From Cadophora sp. MPI-SDFR-AT-0126 (lineage: Eukaryota > Ascomycota > Leotiomycetes > Helotiales > Ploettnerulaceae): 64,000 nt of DNA. Below the pieces are notes generated by a model that ran no database searches, was not told the DNA's origin, and worked only from the letters and a program-made list of their open reading frames with translations. Both the position numbers and the translations under genes were made by a program. The stretch spans positions 1,426,001 to 1,490,000 of the forward strand of contig JAGMVK010000003.1 in assembly GCA_020747065.1 (NCBI GenBank), given 5' to 3'. Of the stretch, positions 22,562 to 34,385 are shown piece after piece (within the stretch, counting starts at the first letter, position 1; each line of letters starts with the position of its first letter).

Positions 22562-24001
22562 ATGCCTCTCGGCTGGGAAAGAATCAACGTCAAGCAGTCA
22601 CAGCCCAACAAGAATGTCGTGTTCATCAAGCCTCTCGCTGGCCCTGACGAGAAGACGTCAAAGGACTATCTCGAGAGGATCGCTGCACAATGTGTTCCTA
22701 TTATGAACAAGCATCACTTGGCCGTGGTGTCTCTTGAGGAGTACGAACCGAATTTAGAATTCTGGGGTATTTTGCTCTAATACTGGAATCTTGGACGCTC
22801 GCTAATGTATGTTGCAGGACGTAATTTCAACAATGGAGAAGTCATCCAGCTGGTTCTAAAATCTCCATCCACTGGCCACTGGCTTCCATTCAACTTCGTC
22901 CAGATGGTCATGATGCACGAATTGGCACACAACAAGCAGATGAACCATTCAAAGGCGTTCTGGGCTGTCAGAAACGAATTTGCGGCGGAGATGAAGGGTC
23001 TATGGGAGAAGAATTACACAGGAGAAGGTTGGTGGGGCAGGGGAGTGCTGCTGGAGAACGGAGCTTTCGCTCGGGACACGCTCGAAGATGGAGAAGTTCT
23101 TCCGGAACACATGTGCGGAGGCACATTTCGTTCACGAGGCGGCAAAAAGCGGAAGTTCAAGCCTAAGATCACCTACAAGGAAGCAAAGGAAAGGAGAATC
23201 AGGAAGAAGTTTGGCGTCAATGGTGTGGCCTTGGGCGCGGATGAGGATATCAAGATTAAGTTGGAGAAGGGCAAGAAACCTGCTGGCAAGCCACGAGTTG
23301 CTAGTAGTGCGAGAGGAAGAGAGTTACGTGCTGCTGCTGCTTTGGCAAGGTTCGAGGTCAAGGAGGAACCAAAAATCAAGGACGAAGACCTTGTTACCGA
23401 CAGCGAGGCAGAAACAGATACAGAGGACAACGTCTACATCAAGCCAGAGCCTGATGATGCTATTGATATCAACGGGCAGAGGCTCACTGATACACATGGC
23501 CGTGGAATGGTAAAGGTCTGTGAAGATGAGGATAAGAATGACGATGATGCAAAGAGAGAGCTTCTCGAGTTACAAAGCATCCCTAGTCACCCGCAACAAT
23601 TCTTCTCGAAGAATGGCATAAAGAAGGAATCGGCCTCAACCTCCACCTTATGGTCATCAAGCTCCAAAGTCCTCATCCCAGATCAGACAAGGAAGCCACA
23701 AAAGTCCTCTCAGGGCCCAGCAGCAACAGCTAGGAAAGAGCCATCTAACGGAGAAGGATCTTCCATGCCGTCCATGAGTGGTGATGCTGTATATCAAAGC
23801 CCACCTATTGCCAATGGAACCTGCCCTGTCTGTTCAGTCGATAATGAACAAAATGCATTGACCTGCATAGTCTGCGCGAATGTTCTCAAGCCAGAGTTTG
23901 TGGCGAATTCGTGGAAATGCACAAGTTCAGCCTGCAAGGACAGTAGCTATGCCAACGCTGGAGATGTTGGCTTATGCGGAGTCTGTGGTGCCAGGAACTA
24001 G
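22562..24001 (+). CDS. WSS1: WLM-domain metalloprotease, Wss1-like (DNA-protein crosslink repair)
   Basis: Exons 22562-22766 and 22818-24001 give 462 residues. Wss1 proteases cleave proteins crosslinked to DNA, working with SUMO and the Cdc48/p97 segregase. Seen: the WLM domain from residue 1, with the zinc site HELAH at 102-106 and a third His at 112. A stretch fitting the Cdc48-binding VIM consensus (R-x5-A-A-x2-R) is encoded at 23318-23350. An acidic linker holds hydrophobic/acidic patches of the SUMO-interacting kind (for example around SKVLIPD). Two C-terminal zinc knuckles follow: a RanBP2-type C-x2-C-x10-C-x2-C, then C-x4-C-x13-C-x2-C. ATG 22562 begins MPLGWERINV, as expected for the domain start. 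The intron is 51 bp. Confidence 0.9.
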
Positions 24002-24688
24002 AAAGGCACTTTTATACAGGAACTTTGATTTATAGCGTTGGCGTTGGAGAGATACCAGGAATTTGCTTTGCACTTCATGTATTTGCTTGACATATCGGGT
24101 CGTGTTCATCCGAATTATATTCCTTCGGGGATCAGATGGACTCTGTATGTAGCATAAATAGCCTATCCAGTGCACATTAATCGTCTTGAAATTAGATGAG
24201 AAGATATGGAGACCGGACGATCGAAACACGGATAGCCACCAATACAGGGTGTCTTGTTTTGAAACTGGTTTCAGAGCCCCAAGCGAGCGAATTATGCCTG
24301 CGAAGAACAGTCTGATTTTCCAAAACACGCTAGCGAAATACAATCGCTCGGACAGAGTCTTGGAGACGAGATGAAGGCCAAGTATGATCGCCTCGTGAGA
24401 AATCTCTTGTTTGAAGATCCGATTTGGTGGATCTTCACTACCATCACTTCCATGGAGGGCCATAATTAGGGACAAGTGGTACATACATAATTGCATCTTT
24501 CCATCTGATGTTTTTGATCTGTTATCCTTCTTTTCAGTAGCCTACGATCCGTGATCGCTGCCATTCTTTGCTTCAAACACTCGTTTCTCTTCTTCAATAG
24601 TAAATACTGTATATCACAAGACTCGACGTCTTTTTCTCAGCACATTATACAATCCATTGTTCACAGCATCCCCCAACAAACCGCCATA
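24002..24688. other. Intergenic region upstream of the secreted protein gene
   Basis: WSS1 3' flank, then the pyrimidine-rich 5' leader of the secreted protein gene. A 174-codon antisense frame lies here but has no protein-like pattern. Confidence 0.5.
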
Positions 24689-25324
24689 ATGATTTCCACC
24701 AACCTCTTCATGCTCGTCCTCGCTATTTCTTCGACATGGGTTTCTGCAGCTCCTTTCGCCTCTGTCGGAATCAGTCACGAACATCTCGAGGTTCTGCAGT
24801 CACGAGCTTCGAAATCGGTTAATCCAAACGCTGTGCTTGACACTAAGTGCATTGATACTTCTGCGTAATATACCACCCGAAGCCACTTCTCTGTAAATTC
24901 TAACGATCTTTTAGTACTATTGTGTTCCACGAGTAAGTCGTTCGCCAGGATTTCATTTGGCTCATGGCAACTGTACCCTGAGCAATCTCCGAAATATGAA
25001 TTATTTTATGATACCCGGTAGCAAGGATTCTGCTAATACTCAGCGCTCATCAGTGAGAATGTAGCGCAGCTTGGTATTTGTGGAGGCATCGCAGGCGCTA
25101 TCACTAAATGCGGAGGAGCCCCGACATCAACAACAGGATCTTCGGGGACCGCGCTTTTCAAACTCAATGCAGTCGATTCGGGAGCTACCATCAATGTCAG
25201 CAAAGGCCGATGGGAAGGGTGTGTCCGTGCAGCGAGAGCTGTTTGCCCCTCTGGGACATTTAGCTCAACCTGCGTCGGTGGCGCGTCAACTGGGAATGTT
25301 GCTTTCACTTTGTCGGCGCAATAG
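24689..25324 (+). CDS. Small secreted six-cysteine protein
   Basis: Exons 24689-24864, 24915-24932 (18 nt) and 25054-25324 give 154 residues. Seen: a signal peptide (MISTNLFMLVLAISSTWVSA), a short pro-like region (EHLEVLQSRASK), then a compact domain with six cysteines at about 54, 74, 84, 121, 129 and 138, enough for three disulfides. The C-terminal part is rich in Gly, Thr and Ser, with short beta-like stretches (GTALFKLNAVDSGATINVSK). The model rests on splice quality: GTAATA/TTTTAG and GTAAGT/CATCAG introns of 50 and 121 bp give one continuous frame. Choosing the nearer CAG at 25043 instead would shift the frame. I recall similar secreted hypothetical proteins in Helotiales, but know no function. 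An apoplastic or effector-type role is inference. Confidence 0.75.
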
Positions 25325-26239
25325 AGACAGAGAAACGGCCAGAACTTTAAATGCCTCATATGATTGTCCCATTCATGTACCGAAGCAGGTTGAGGACATC
25401 AAATACGATATTTAATGTGGATACCAAATCTTCCTTCAGTCGCTTGTCACAGCTGTCAATTAAATTTCGTTTGCAACCGCGGCCAAACTTATATCTCTAG
25501 TAGAAGGATAGTGCTTTTTAAAAATCGAGGACATGAAAGCTTGTGTCAACAGAGTTGTCTTGATTGGAATGAAGCTTTACTAGCTCTCTTGCGAGCAGAA
25601 TGTGGCGTTCCGGGAGAAAGAAATGCCTCACTTTAGTAGGGGTCTCCGCAAAGCCTACCATTGGATGCTACAACGTCAGCTCCAGGTTTTTGTCGGAAAT
25701 TCCCCATGAGTTCTTTCTGTTTGGCCGTCGTCGAAGACAAGCGTCTGAGAAGCACTGCCCCCTTTGCAGGGTTTTAGAGACGATGAGATATGTCACTTCA
25801 ATGACCATGAGAGCAAGCTGGTCCTTGATTCGAGGATTTGTTCTTATCTTGCAGTGTCCAACAACGAGACAAAAATCCCGCATATAACGTCTTTCGACGA
25901 TGCTATGACACCGCCAGATACACTCGCTGAGACGCGATATGGGTGCAGACTGGCTTTCCTTGACATCTTGATGGCAGCATCATGGAAATCCACTCGGTTA
26001 TCTACGGGCAACTGGAATCCAATTTGAGATCCACAAGAATGAAGATCTGCTTGATATCATTCCCTTCCCCTTCGTCCTTCTTATTCATTCGCTCTCACCT
26101 AAATCTCAACTTGCGTCTTGCACTGCTCTAGCTTTCTACATTTCCAGAAGCAAAATTGCCTCATACCTAGTGTATTCCAACCCAATTCAAGTTCTCAGAT
26201 CGTCTCGTTACTTTCCACTACTTGAAACCCTCCCTGGGT
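25325..26239. other. Intergenic region upstream of the potassium transporter
   Basis: A 915-bp stretch with several short plus-strand frames, none showing a domain or plausible exon chain. The last 150 bp is pyrimidine-rich and probably the transporter's 5' UTR. Confidence 0.5.
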
Positions 26240-29200
26240 ATGGCTACAATTCGAATTGCAGATGAAATCCATCCAATAAGATCGAATGATGGGACGAGCA
26301 GCGCCCTAGCTGGCGGTGTTTATCCCATCAGAAGTCCTTCTCTGGTCGACCTTCGGGCCACCAGAAATCGCTCATTGGAGCGACGAGGTGTCAAACTCAA
26401 TGACAATGGGGATGATGACGGGGGGCTGCGTCAAGAGGGGGACTTTAAGAAGAAGCAGGTATGGTGTTGAGCTAGGTCGCCCCTGGAGGGTCTACTTACA
26501 TCTCCATAGGTCTTTAAAGGGAAATACCTCATGTGGCTTGCGTATCAGAGCATCGGGGTACGGACACCTTCTCCAATGAATATCAGACAAAGACTAAACA
26601 TGCGTTCTAGGTAATATATGGTGACATCGGAACCAGGTGCGTTTCTCAAGTTGCGGAGTAGACTGTCAAGTCCTTTTCCCTAGCTGTGTTACGTACGAAG
26701 CCACTCAGAATATCATGATGCTGACCGTTTCGAAGTCCTCTCTATGTATACTCTTCCACGTTCACTTCCGAGCCATCGCACCAGGACCTCATTGGCGTAC
26801 TGTCAGGTATTTAAAAATGCGATAGAAATATGGCGATTTGAAAGGGGCAACACTGATTGGGGGATAGTGATAATATGGTCTCTCACGATGATGGTGACGG
26901 CAAGTCTCATCTTCTACTCCATACAAGCCTTGACTGACATTTAAAGTTCAAATATGTCCTCATCATCCTGTACGCCGACAATGAGGGCGAGGGTGGAACA
27001 TTCAGTACCTACTCGCTGCTCTCTCGATTCGTAAGTACAGCTTCTCTAGGGGTATAGTAGGCTAACAAAAACTAGGCAAACATCACTAAACGAGATCCAC
27101 GCGAAGCCTCACTCATAAAAATGGAACGATACATTACAGGCGATATCGAAGGTGCCAATCTACGTGTCCGTTCGCGCATGGAGAAGAGCAAGCTGGCCCG
27201 AGGGCTATTGAAGACAATTGGTGTGCTGGCAGTGTAAGTCAATATCTTGGGAATTGACATTGGTCTGATCTCAATGTTCAATTGGGTTTCGGGACATTCA
27301 AAACTCACAAAATTCAGGTCCATGGTCATGTCCGATGGAGTCTTGACACCTGCCCAGTCTGTGCTTGGTGCCGTCCAGGGTCTCAGCGTCGTCAAACCCG
27401 ATATCGAAAAATCAACAATCGTCGGGACCACCTGCGGCATCCTGATCCTGCTATTCCTCATCCAGCCATTCGGTACAACAAAGCTCGCATCATCGTTCGC
27501 TCCAATCGTTATTATCTGGCTGGGTTTCAATGCCGGCTTCGGAATCTACAATCTGGTCAACTTCGATCACTCTGTGTTGAAGGCATTCTCTCCCGGCTAT
27601 GCGTTTGACTTCTTAGCGAGGAGAAAGCATGAAGGCTGGAGGATGCTGGGAGGTATCTTGCTGGCTTTCACTGGAGTTGAAGCTTTGTTCGCCGATTTGG
27701 GAGCGTTCAGCAGAAGGGCGATCCAGGTTTCTTGGCTCGGATATGCCTTTCCATGCCTTCTCCTGGGCTATGTTGGACAGGCAGCATATATCAGTGAGCA
27801 TGCAGGAGCGTACAAGAACCCTTTCTTTAATGCTGCCCCTCCTGGAATGCTCTACCCCAGTCTGATTATCGCCATTTTGGCTGCCATTGTTGCAAGTCAG
27901 GCAATCATTACTGCAACGTTCCAAGTAAGTCGCTCTGCCACAATGTCGTGTTTCTATGCTAACAGATGCCTAGCTCCTTGCCCAAGTGATGAAACTCAGT
28001 TACTTTCCTCAGATCAAAGTCGTGCACACTTCGAAGATATTTCACGGTCAAGGTATTTGGTGCCTGTCCGCCACCTTCTAGAATCGAAACCTGACATTCA
28101 TCCCAGTTTATATTCCATTGATCAATTGGCTTCTCATGATCGGAACTGTGCTTGCTGCCGGAATCTACAACAATGTAAGCTCTCGCTTGTTGATTAAGCG
28201 AAGCTGCCCCTGAATTGATATCTGACTTTTGGTCGCAGACCACCTCTCTCGGGAACGCTTATGGGTATTTCTCCAGCTCTGATTACTCAAATTCTGAATG
28301 CTGATATTTTCGTAGCGTGTGTGTCATGTTCGTTACGTTCTTCGACTCTTGCATGGTGTCTCTTGCGGCCTTGATCGTCTGGCGTTTACCATATTATGTC
28401 GTCTTCCTACCATGGCTAGTGTTCGCCTGTCTCGATGGCCTCTATTTATCCGCCTCCCTTGTAAAAGTACCAGATGGAGCCTGTATGTTCTTTTGACTGT
28501 GCCCGATCTTCCCCAATCGAGTGTTCCAGGATTACTTTGCTACCAATAGTACTCCTGAGACATGAGTGCACAAGCAATTGCTGACTTTTTGATCATCCTA
28601 GGGTTCACTCTTCTACTATCTGGTCTCATCACCTGCTTCTTGATTCTCTGGCGATTCGGTAAGGAATCGCAGTGGTTTGCCGAAGCTGAAGATCGGTTCC
28701 CAACTACACATCTTGTCGAGAAGGGAGACGATGGAGCGGTTAAACTCACGCGGTTGTATGGTGGCGACAACTTGAGTTCGATCAAGGGCTTTGGTATTTT
28801 TTTCGATAAAGCGGGGGAGACTACCCCAGCAGTGTTTACTCAATTTTTGAGTAAGCTCGTTGCTGCCCCCGAGGTAAGTTTCAATGTCCTTAAACTCGCC
28901 TGGAACATTCAATCACTCAGACAGCAGTGGACCATGCCAGAGACTAACTACACCCCAGATTATGGTATTCTTCCACCTAAGACCCCTCGAAACACCTTCA
29001 ATAGCCCCAGAAGACCGATACACCGTAACCCGCGTCGCAATCCCAAATTGCTACCGCCTCGTCGTCCGCCACGGTTACATGGACGAAGTGATCACTCCCG
29101 ACCTCGCCTCCCTCATCTGCGAACAAGTCCGCAACTTCATCGTCTGCCAAGGCGCCTCTCTCAAATCGACTCCCTCAACTTCCATCCAAACCCAAGATGT

Positions 29201-29489
29201 ATCGTTCACACCTCTTCCAAGATACGATGAGAAACGCCAGGAAATGAAGTTGCTTGCCACTGAGGAGACGATTGCGACGGACTTGGCCAAGCTGCAACAT
29301 GCTTTTGATAGACAGGTACTGTATATTATTGGGAAGGAGCAGATGAGGATTAAGAGCGGTACAGGCTGGTGGAGGAAGGCTATGTTACATGCGTTCTTGT
29401 GGCTCAGAGATAACACTCGGACGAAGATTGCTAATCTGAGGGTACAGCCTGATAGGGTTATTGAAGTGGGTTTCGTCAAGGAAGTTTAA
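26240..29489 (+). CDS. KUP/HAK family potassium transporter
   Basis: Fourteen exons give 795 residues: 26240-26458, 26510-26557, 26611-26636, 26736-26806, 26868-26899, 26947-27030, 27076-27233, 27318-27924, 27974-28052, 28107-28174, 28239-28264, 28316-28482, 28602-28873 and 28959-29489. It is a plasma-membrane high-affinity K+ (H+-coupled) transporter with about 12 membrane spans. Seen: the family signature VIYGDIGTSPLYVYSS in the first span (made by joining exons 3 and 4), GEGGTFSTYSLL, SDGVLTPAQSVLGAV, FTGVEALFADLGAFS, and a cytosolic C-terminal domain containing VFFHLRPLETP. Exon 5 ends with a GC donor (GCAAGT at 26900), a GC-AG intron with branch site CTGAC and acceptor TTAAAG. Exon lengths sum to whole codons with no stop, so the gene looks intact. 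Closest to fungal HAK1, but the symbol is left open. Confidence 0.95.
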
Positions 29490-29678
29490 ACCTTGGAAGG
29501 GGACAAGCGAAATTTTTGTTGATACCAGGCTTTTAGGCGGATAGGTCCCCTAGTTTGAAGTAGCAGTAATGTCACCAATCTTAATAGGGACATTTGAATG
29601 CTTGAATTCATGACGAAACGGATCTTCATGTATGCACCTTGCCAAGGAGGTGACACCAAATTATCCAGCATTTCCCCC

Positions 29679-31803
29679 TCATCGTCTTCTCCCAGCACCG
29701 CCGCTAGCCTCAGTTCGATCAGCCAAAGTAACGACTTCGCCAATACCAGCAGCCTCCTGCTCATCCTCCAAAGCAGTAATCTCCTCGCGACAATCCCACC
29801 ACTTCTCCTCACTCATCTCAAACGCCTTTGTTTTGATTTCCTTTACCGAGAGAGATTCTGGCTGGATACCCTTCCATCTCAAACTAGTCATTAATGCCTC
29901 CTGCCACTCATTACCAGATCTCTGGAAGAAGTCTCTTCGAGACTCGAACGGTCGAGGATGTGGTAGATTGTCATCAGCAGATGTCGCAGTCGTAGCAGTA
30001 TCTGGCGTATCATCGAAAGTGGTGGATGGTACTGAAGAGGTTTCGCTGCCTTCGTCAAAGGCTGCAGCGAGCTTCTCCTTACGTTTTGGTTTGCGGGTAC
30101 TTTCCGTATGCAGCGGTTTCTCGTCGGCCATCTTGACATCTCCATCCTCGTCTTCCTCATCATCCTCCTCGTCCTCGTCACTACCATCCTCTTCATCACT
30201 CTCCTCATCGTCGCTACCCAGCCAGTTCTCAGGTTCACGACGGAATATCTGCTTGACGCCGTCGAGTTTGCCGAGATCAATAGCGTACATTTCATCGAAA
30301 ATAAATTCTCGATCGCCCTTGTCGAATGTACCTCCGTAGATATAAAGAACATCGTCTTGGACTGCCAACTGGGCGTTGAATCTTGGATGTGGGAATTCCA
30401 TCAGCACTTCCTTTGTAGGCAAGGGCGTCTCATCAGAGGTATCCTTGGGCTTTTCAATGTCCATCTCATCAGCAAGATCCAATGACTTTCCGGTCTCAAG
30501 TGCTGCCAGATTCCGAAGAAGCTCGTCTTCATTCGCTTGACCTCTCCCACGACGACCTCCACGCGCTTCCTGAGGTTTACGTTGGTTGGCGCGTGCTTTC
30601 CTCAAAGCAAGAGGAAAGTATCGATTTCGCTCAATATTCCAAGCAAACAAAGTATTGAAGAATTCGCTCTCAATACCCTCCTCGCTCTCTTCAACATCAT
30701 GGACACCTCCAAAGGCTATGCCGCGACCCTTGTGATGTGCCATGGTCGAGCCTGCTCGTGGAGGGTTCGGTGCATTTGCTGGCTTCTTTCTTCGCTCCCA
30801 TCTTACTGTCGGTATTGTATTGGGTGGTGCATCTGCAGCAGGTTGGATGATTCGGAGGAAGAAACAATCTTCGTGTACTAATGGCTTAAGGACATTTCTC
30901 TGGGCTTGTCCGCCACCTTTTGTCTGTTTCCCAGTAACAGTTGCTTTGACCCGAGAATAGCCTCCATAGAGTACAGCTCCTGATTCGTGAGGCAGAAAGG
31001 AGAATGATGATCGAGCATCAGGCTTCTGAGTCGCTATAGGCAAAACGGGATCATGCCAAACGTAGCTGTTCGTATCATAAATCCAGAGATCGCTTAAGTA
31101 CTTTGTTTGTTGGGAAGTGTCTTGGAAGCCACCAAATAGAATGATGTAATTCTTGAAGAAAGTCATCCGATGTCCACTTCTCGCTGGAGGTGATTTGCCC
31201 TTGGTCTCGATTCTCGTCCATTCTCGGTTAGATGGCTCGAGACGCCAGAACTACAAATGTAAGTCAGTGTATGAATATACAGTAAGCGAACAGGATCTGT
31301 TTTACATCGTTGTAGTGATAGAAAGTTCCCTGCTTCGGAGAGCTAAACTCCCCACCGAACATGTAAACTCCTCCCGAGTTCCCTCCACGGCACCACGCAT
31401 GCCCTGATCGTGGGAGCGGTGTGTTTGGCGATGTAACTGAATGCCACTCATCTTTGTTGATCTGGTAAACATAAAGATCGTTGAAGAATGTAGCCAGAGC
31501 GCCATTGAAATACTCTCCACCGAAAAGGAATAATTCGTTGTCGTTGGCTGGTGATGCTATGAAAGTGGCGTAGGCACGAGCTCTTGGAGGATCGCAGGGA
31601 GACTCAGTGACCTTGAGGAATTGTTCTTGTTTCTTTGCATACTCAGCGAGAACCGCGTCGAGATCTACGTCCTCGGCATCGCTGTCTTCTGCCTTGGACT
31701 TTTTGATCTTTTCTTTTTTCTCTCCTTTCTTCTCTTGCTTGAGCTTCTTCTCTGCTTTCTTGGCTTTCTTACCCTCGCTATTTCCTTTCTTGTCTTTCGC
31801 CAT
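29679..31803 (-). CDS. KEL3: Kelch-repeat protein Kel3 (KLHDC4-like)
   Basis: Exons 31803-31306 and 31250-29679 give 689 residues. It is a cytosolic kelch beta-propeller protein of the yeast Kel3/KLHDC4 family, whose biochemical role is poorly defined. Seen: a very Lys/Glu-rich N-terminus (first 45 residues), kelch blades with Gly-Gly pairs (ELFLFGGEYFNG, GGVYMFGGEFSSP, IILFGGFQD, VLYGGYSRV, IAFGGVHDV, VLYIYGGTFDKG), an extremely acidic insert of about 35 residues near 30165-30235, and a C-terminal helical domain (RRDFFQRSGNEWQEALMTSL) typical of this subfamily. The 55-bp intron has its donor immediately after the HYND codons and splices to FWRLEPSNREW, completing a blade. Divergent from the aminopeptidase gene. 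Confidence 0.93.
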
Positions 31804-32384
31804 CGTATATAGGGAGACAAACAGCTATAGTTGCCTTTGGTACCTAGTTGAGAGCGTTCAGGAGACCTTTGCACGTACCCAGTCACGTGAGTACGTGAGA
31901 CTGGAGGTTGCCGGTCTTTTTTGTGACTTTATAAAGAACCTTGAAGCTGTCAGCTGATAGCCCGAGTGAGTGTTATGTATTCAGTATGAAGACGTGAGCG
32001 CCCTCGCCAAAAACCTGCAAGAATGTCTATCCGAAGCGTATCAAAGCTCTCAAGAAGTCTCTGCAAAATTGTCGACCGATGGCGGTTAGTTGTAGGTCAT
32101 GCTCTTCATAAACGGAAAGGGCCATCAAAGAAATTCGTATCTACCTTTCAATGTCATGTAAATCACTGAGTGGTTGTACAGCCGTTACTGAATTGTGTGA
32201 CCCGATATTGAAATTCACTGGGGTGTGATGACAAGGCTTGCCGAGGGCTTTCGCTTCCGTTGAACCTCATCTTCTCCCCACACTCACATCACGCCAGCCT
32301 TAGATCATCCTCAATCCACACTCTCCTCAGATCAAGCACATTTACACTTCCCTTGAGTATTAGGCTGGACTCTAGAACTTCAGA
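31804..32384. promoter_or_regulatory. Divergent promoter region of KEL3 and the aminopeptidase
   Basis: 581 bp between two divergent start codons. No repeat or RNA gene was seen and no specific site is claimed. Confidence 0.5.
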
Positions 32385-34371
32385 ATGGCCTTCGCTAGGT
32401 TGCTTGAATCGAAGTCTCACCTCATTCCCGGTGAGCATTTCAGTCATGTGATCAGCCTCCTGAGCCTCCGTCGAAGCATCATACATGTCCCAATTTTTCT
32501 CATTTGACATTAAATTGGATGTAGAACTGATCTTTCATGCAGGAAAGCTCGCCGTAAACGAACTATTTTTCGAAGTACCAAAAGATTATTCAAACCCAGA
32601 TCGTGGTACTATTCAACTATTTGCTCGGTCAGTTTCGAGATATGAGAAGCCCACAACAAGTATATCTGAGGAAGAGCGGCGAAAGAAATCTATGGTAAGT
32701 GAGATCATATTCAGTCGGAAAGGTATTCTCATTCATGTATAATCTAGAAACCATGGTTTGTTTACCTTCAAGGTGGACCTGGCTTCCAATGTTCTCCTCC
32801 ACAGAATTCGCCTATCACAAACACTGTCCTCGACAAAGGATATCAAATGCTATATCTTGATCAAAGAGGAACTGGCTTGAGCACTCCAATCTCAGCAGCA
32901 ACACTTGCTTTACAAGGAGATCCTCATCGACAAGCAGACTATCTGAAGCTCTTCCGTGCCGACAGTATTGTGAAAGACTGTGAAGCCATACGGAAAACAC
33001 TTACAGAAGACTACCCGACGGAGCTCAAAAAATGGTAAGATCCATATTATACCAATGTCGCATGAGTGTCTTGTCACTTTGACTCAATAAACGCAGGTCT
33101 GTCTTTGGACAATCATTTGGTGGCTTCTGCGTTCTCACGTAAGTGGGGTTCTATATCCTTTGCAGCACTCCGTTGTGACTCGTCGACTGATTATCGCACC
33201 TGTCGTTATGTTACCCAAGTTTAATTCATGTGCAGATACTTGTCCAAGTACCCCAATGGTCTGCGCGAGGCTTTCACGTCAGGAGGCCTAGCCCCAGTTG
33301 GTCAACCACCCGAAGCGGTCTACCGAGCGACATTCAAGAAAGTAGCCGAAAGAAATAAAGTAAATACAAATTTGAATATGCTCGACAGCTCAACGCTCAC
33401 ATTTCATAGGCCTATTATAAGAAGTATCCCGAAGACATTGACGCGGTCCATGGTCTAGCCTTTCATATCAAAAGCAAAGGAGGGCTGAAACTTCCTTCTG
33501 GCGGTATCCTGACAGTTCGAGGCTTTCTGACCCTCGGAAGAGGCTTTGGGGCTCACGGAGGACTGGACTCCGTGCATGATATGGTACTCAGAATGAAGAC
33601 GGATTTGGAGCAATTCCAGTTTATCTCTCGGCCGTATGTGACCAGACCCATCCCTGAATCCACGACTTACGCGAGGAGATATGCTCATGCATCACAGTAC
33701 ACTTTCAGCCCTCGAAAGCGCACTCAGCTTCGATGATAATGTCCTGTATGCCATTATCCACGAAGCCGTTTATTGTGAGAACGAGGCGAGCAACTGGGCG
33801 GCGGACCGAGTTGGAAAGACGCTCAGAGAGTTCCAATGGCTTTCACAGTCACCACAATCACCATCATCAGTTCGAGAGGCACCTCTCTACTTCTCTGGGG
33901 AGATGATTTACCCTTTCTTGTTCGACATTTTCCCTGAACTGGAGAGGATGGCACCTGTGGCAGATATCATTGCGAGCTACTCTGGCTGGGGTCAACTTTA
34001 TGATACATGGCAGGTATGTGAATGTCGATTCTACTTTCAGCACATGTGCTTGCTACAGGCTAACGAATTTTCGCAGCTGGCTCGGAACGAAGTCCCCCTG
34101 TACTCTGCAACGTTTGTAGACGACATGTATGTTGACTTTGGCTTTGCGCAAGAGACAGCCAAGCTGGTGAAGAATTGCAAGCAGTAAGTGCCTCGAAAAT
34201 ACAGTTCAAAATTTCTATATATTCATTTAATATGCCACATGAGATAGCAAAGAATCACCGCTAATTGCGACTAGATACATCACAAACTCTATGTACCACG
34301 ATGCTATCCGCAGCAAGACTGACGGCGTGATGAAAGAACTTTTTGCTCTCCGGGACGATTCCATCGACTAA
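32385..34371 (+). CDS. Prolyl aminopeptidase (alpha/beta hydrolase, S33 family)
   Basis: Nine exons (32385-32430, 32543-32694, 32748-33034, 33097-33138, 33236-33359, 33410-33633, 33698-34013, 34077-34183, 34275-34371) give 464 residues. The enzyme removes N-terminal proline from peptides. Seen: the oxyanion-hole motif GGPGF at about residues 75-79, the DQRGTGLS motif, and the nucleophile elbow GQSFGG with Ser at about 168. The expected late catalytic Asp/His lie in the C-terminal third (DDMYVDFGFA, and His in NSMYHDAIRS). All introns are GT-AG, 49-112 bp. No signal peptide is present, so it is probably cytosolic. The stop lies 14 bp from the stop of the convergent monooxygenase gene. Confidence 0.93.
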
Positions 34372-34385
34372 CCTCCCACACAATT

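Noticed and set aside
23972..24496. 174-codon minus-strand frame after WSS1
   Set aside because: No domain, signal or membrane pattern, and it overlaps the WSS1 3' end. Considered chance.
28562..28605. Alternative start of the transporter's C-terminal part (MSAQAIADFLIILG)
   Set aside because: This is intron sequence read through; the spliced join VPDGAWFTLLLSG matches the transporter family.
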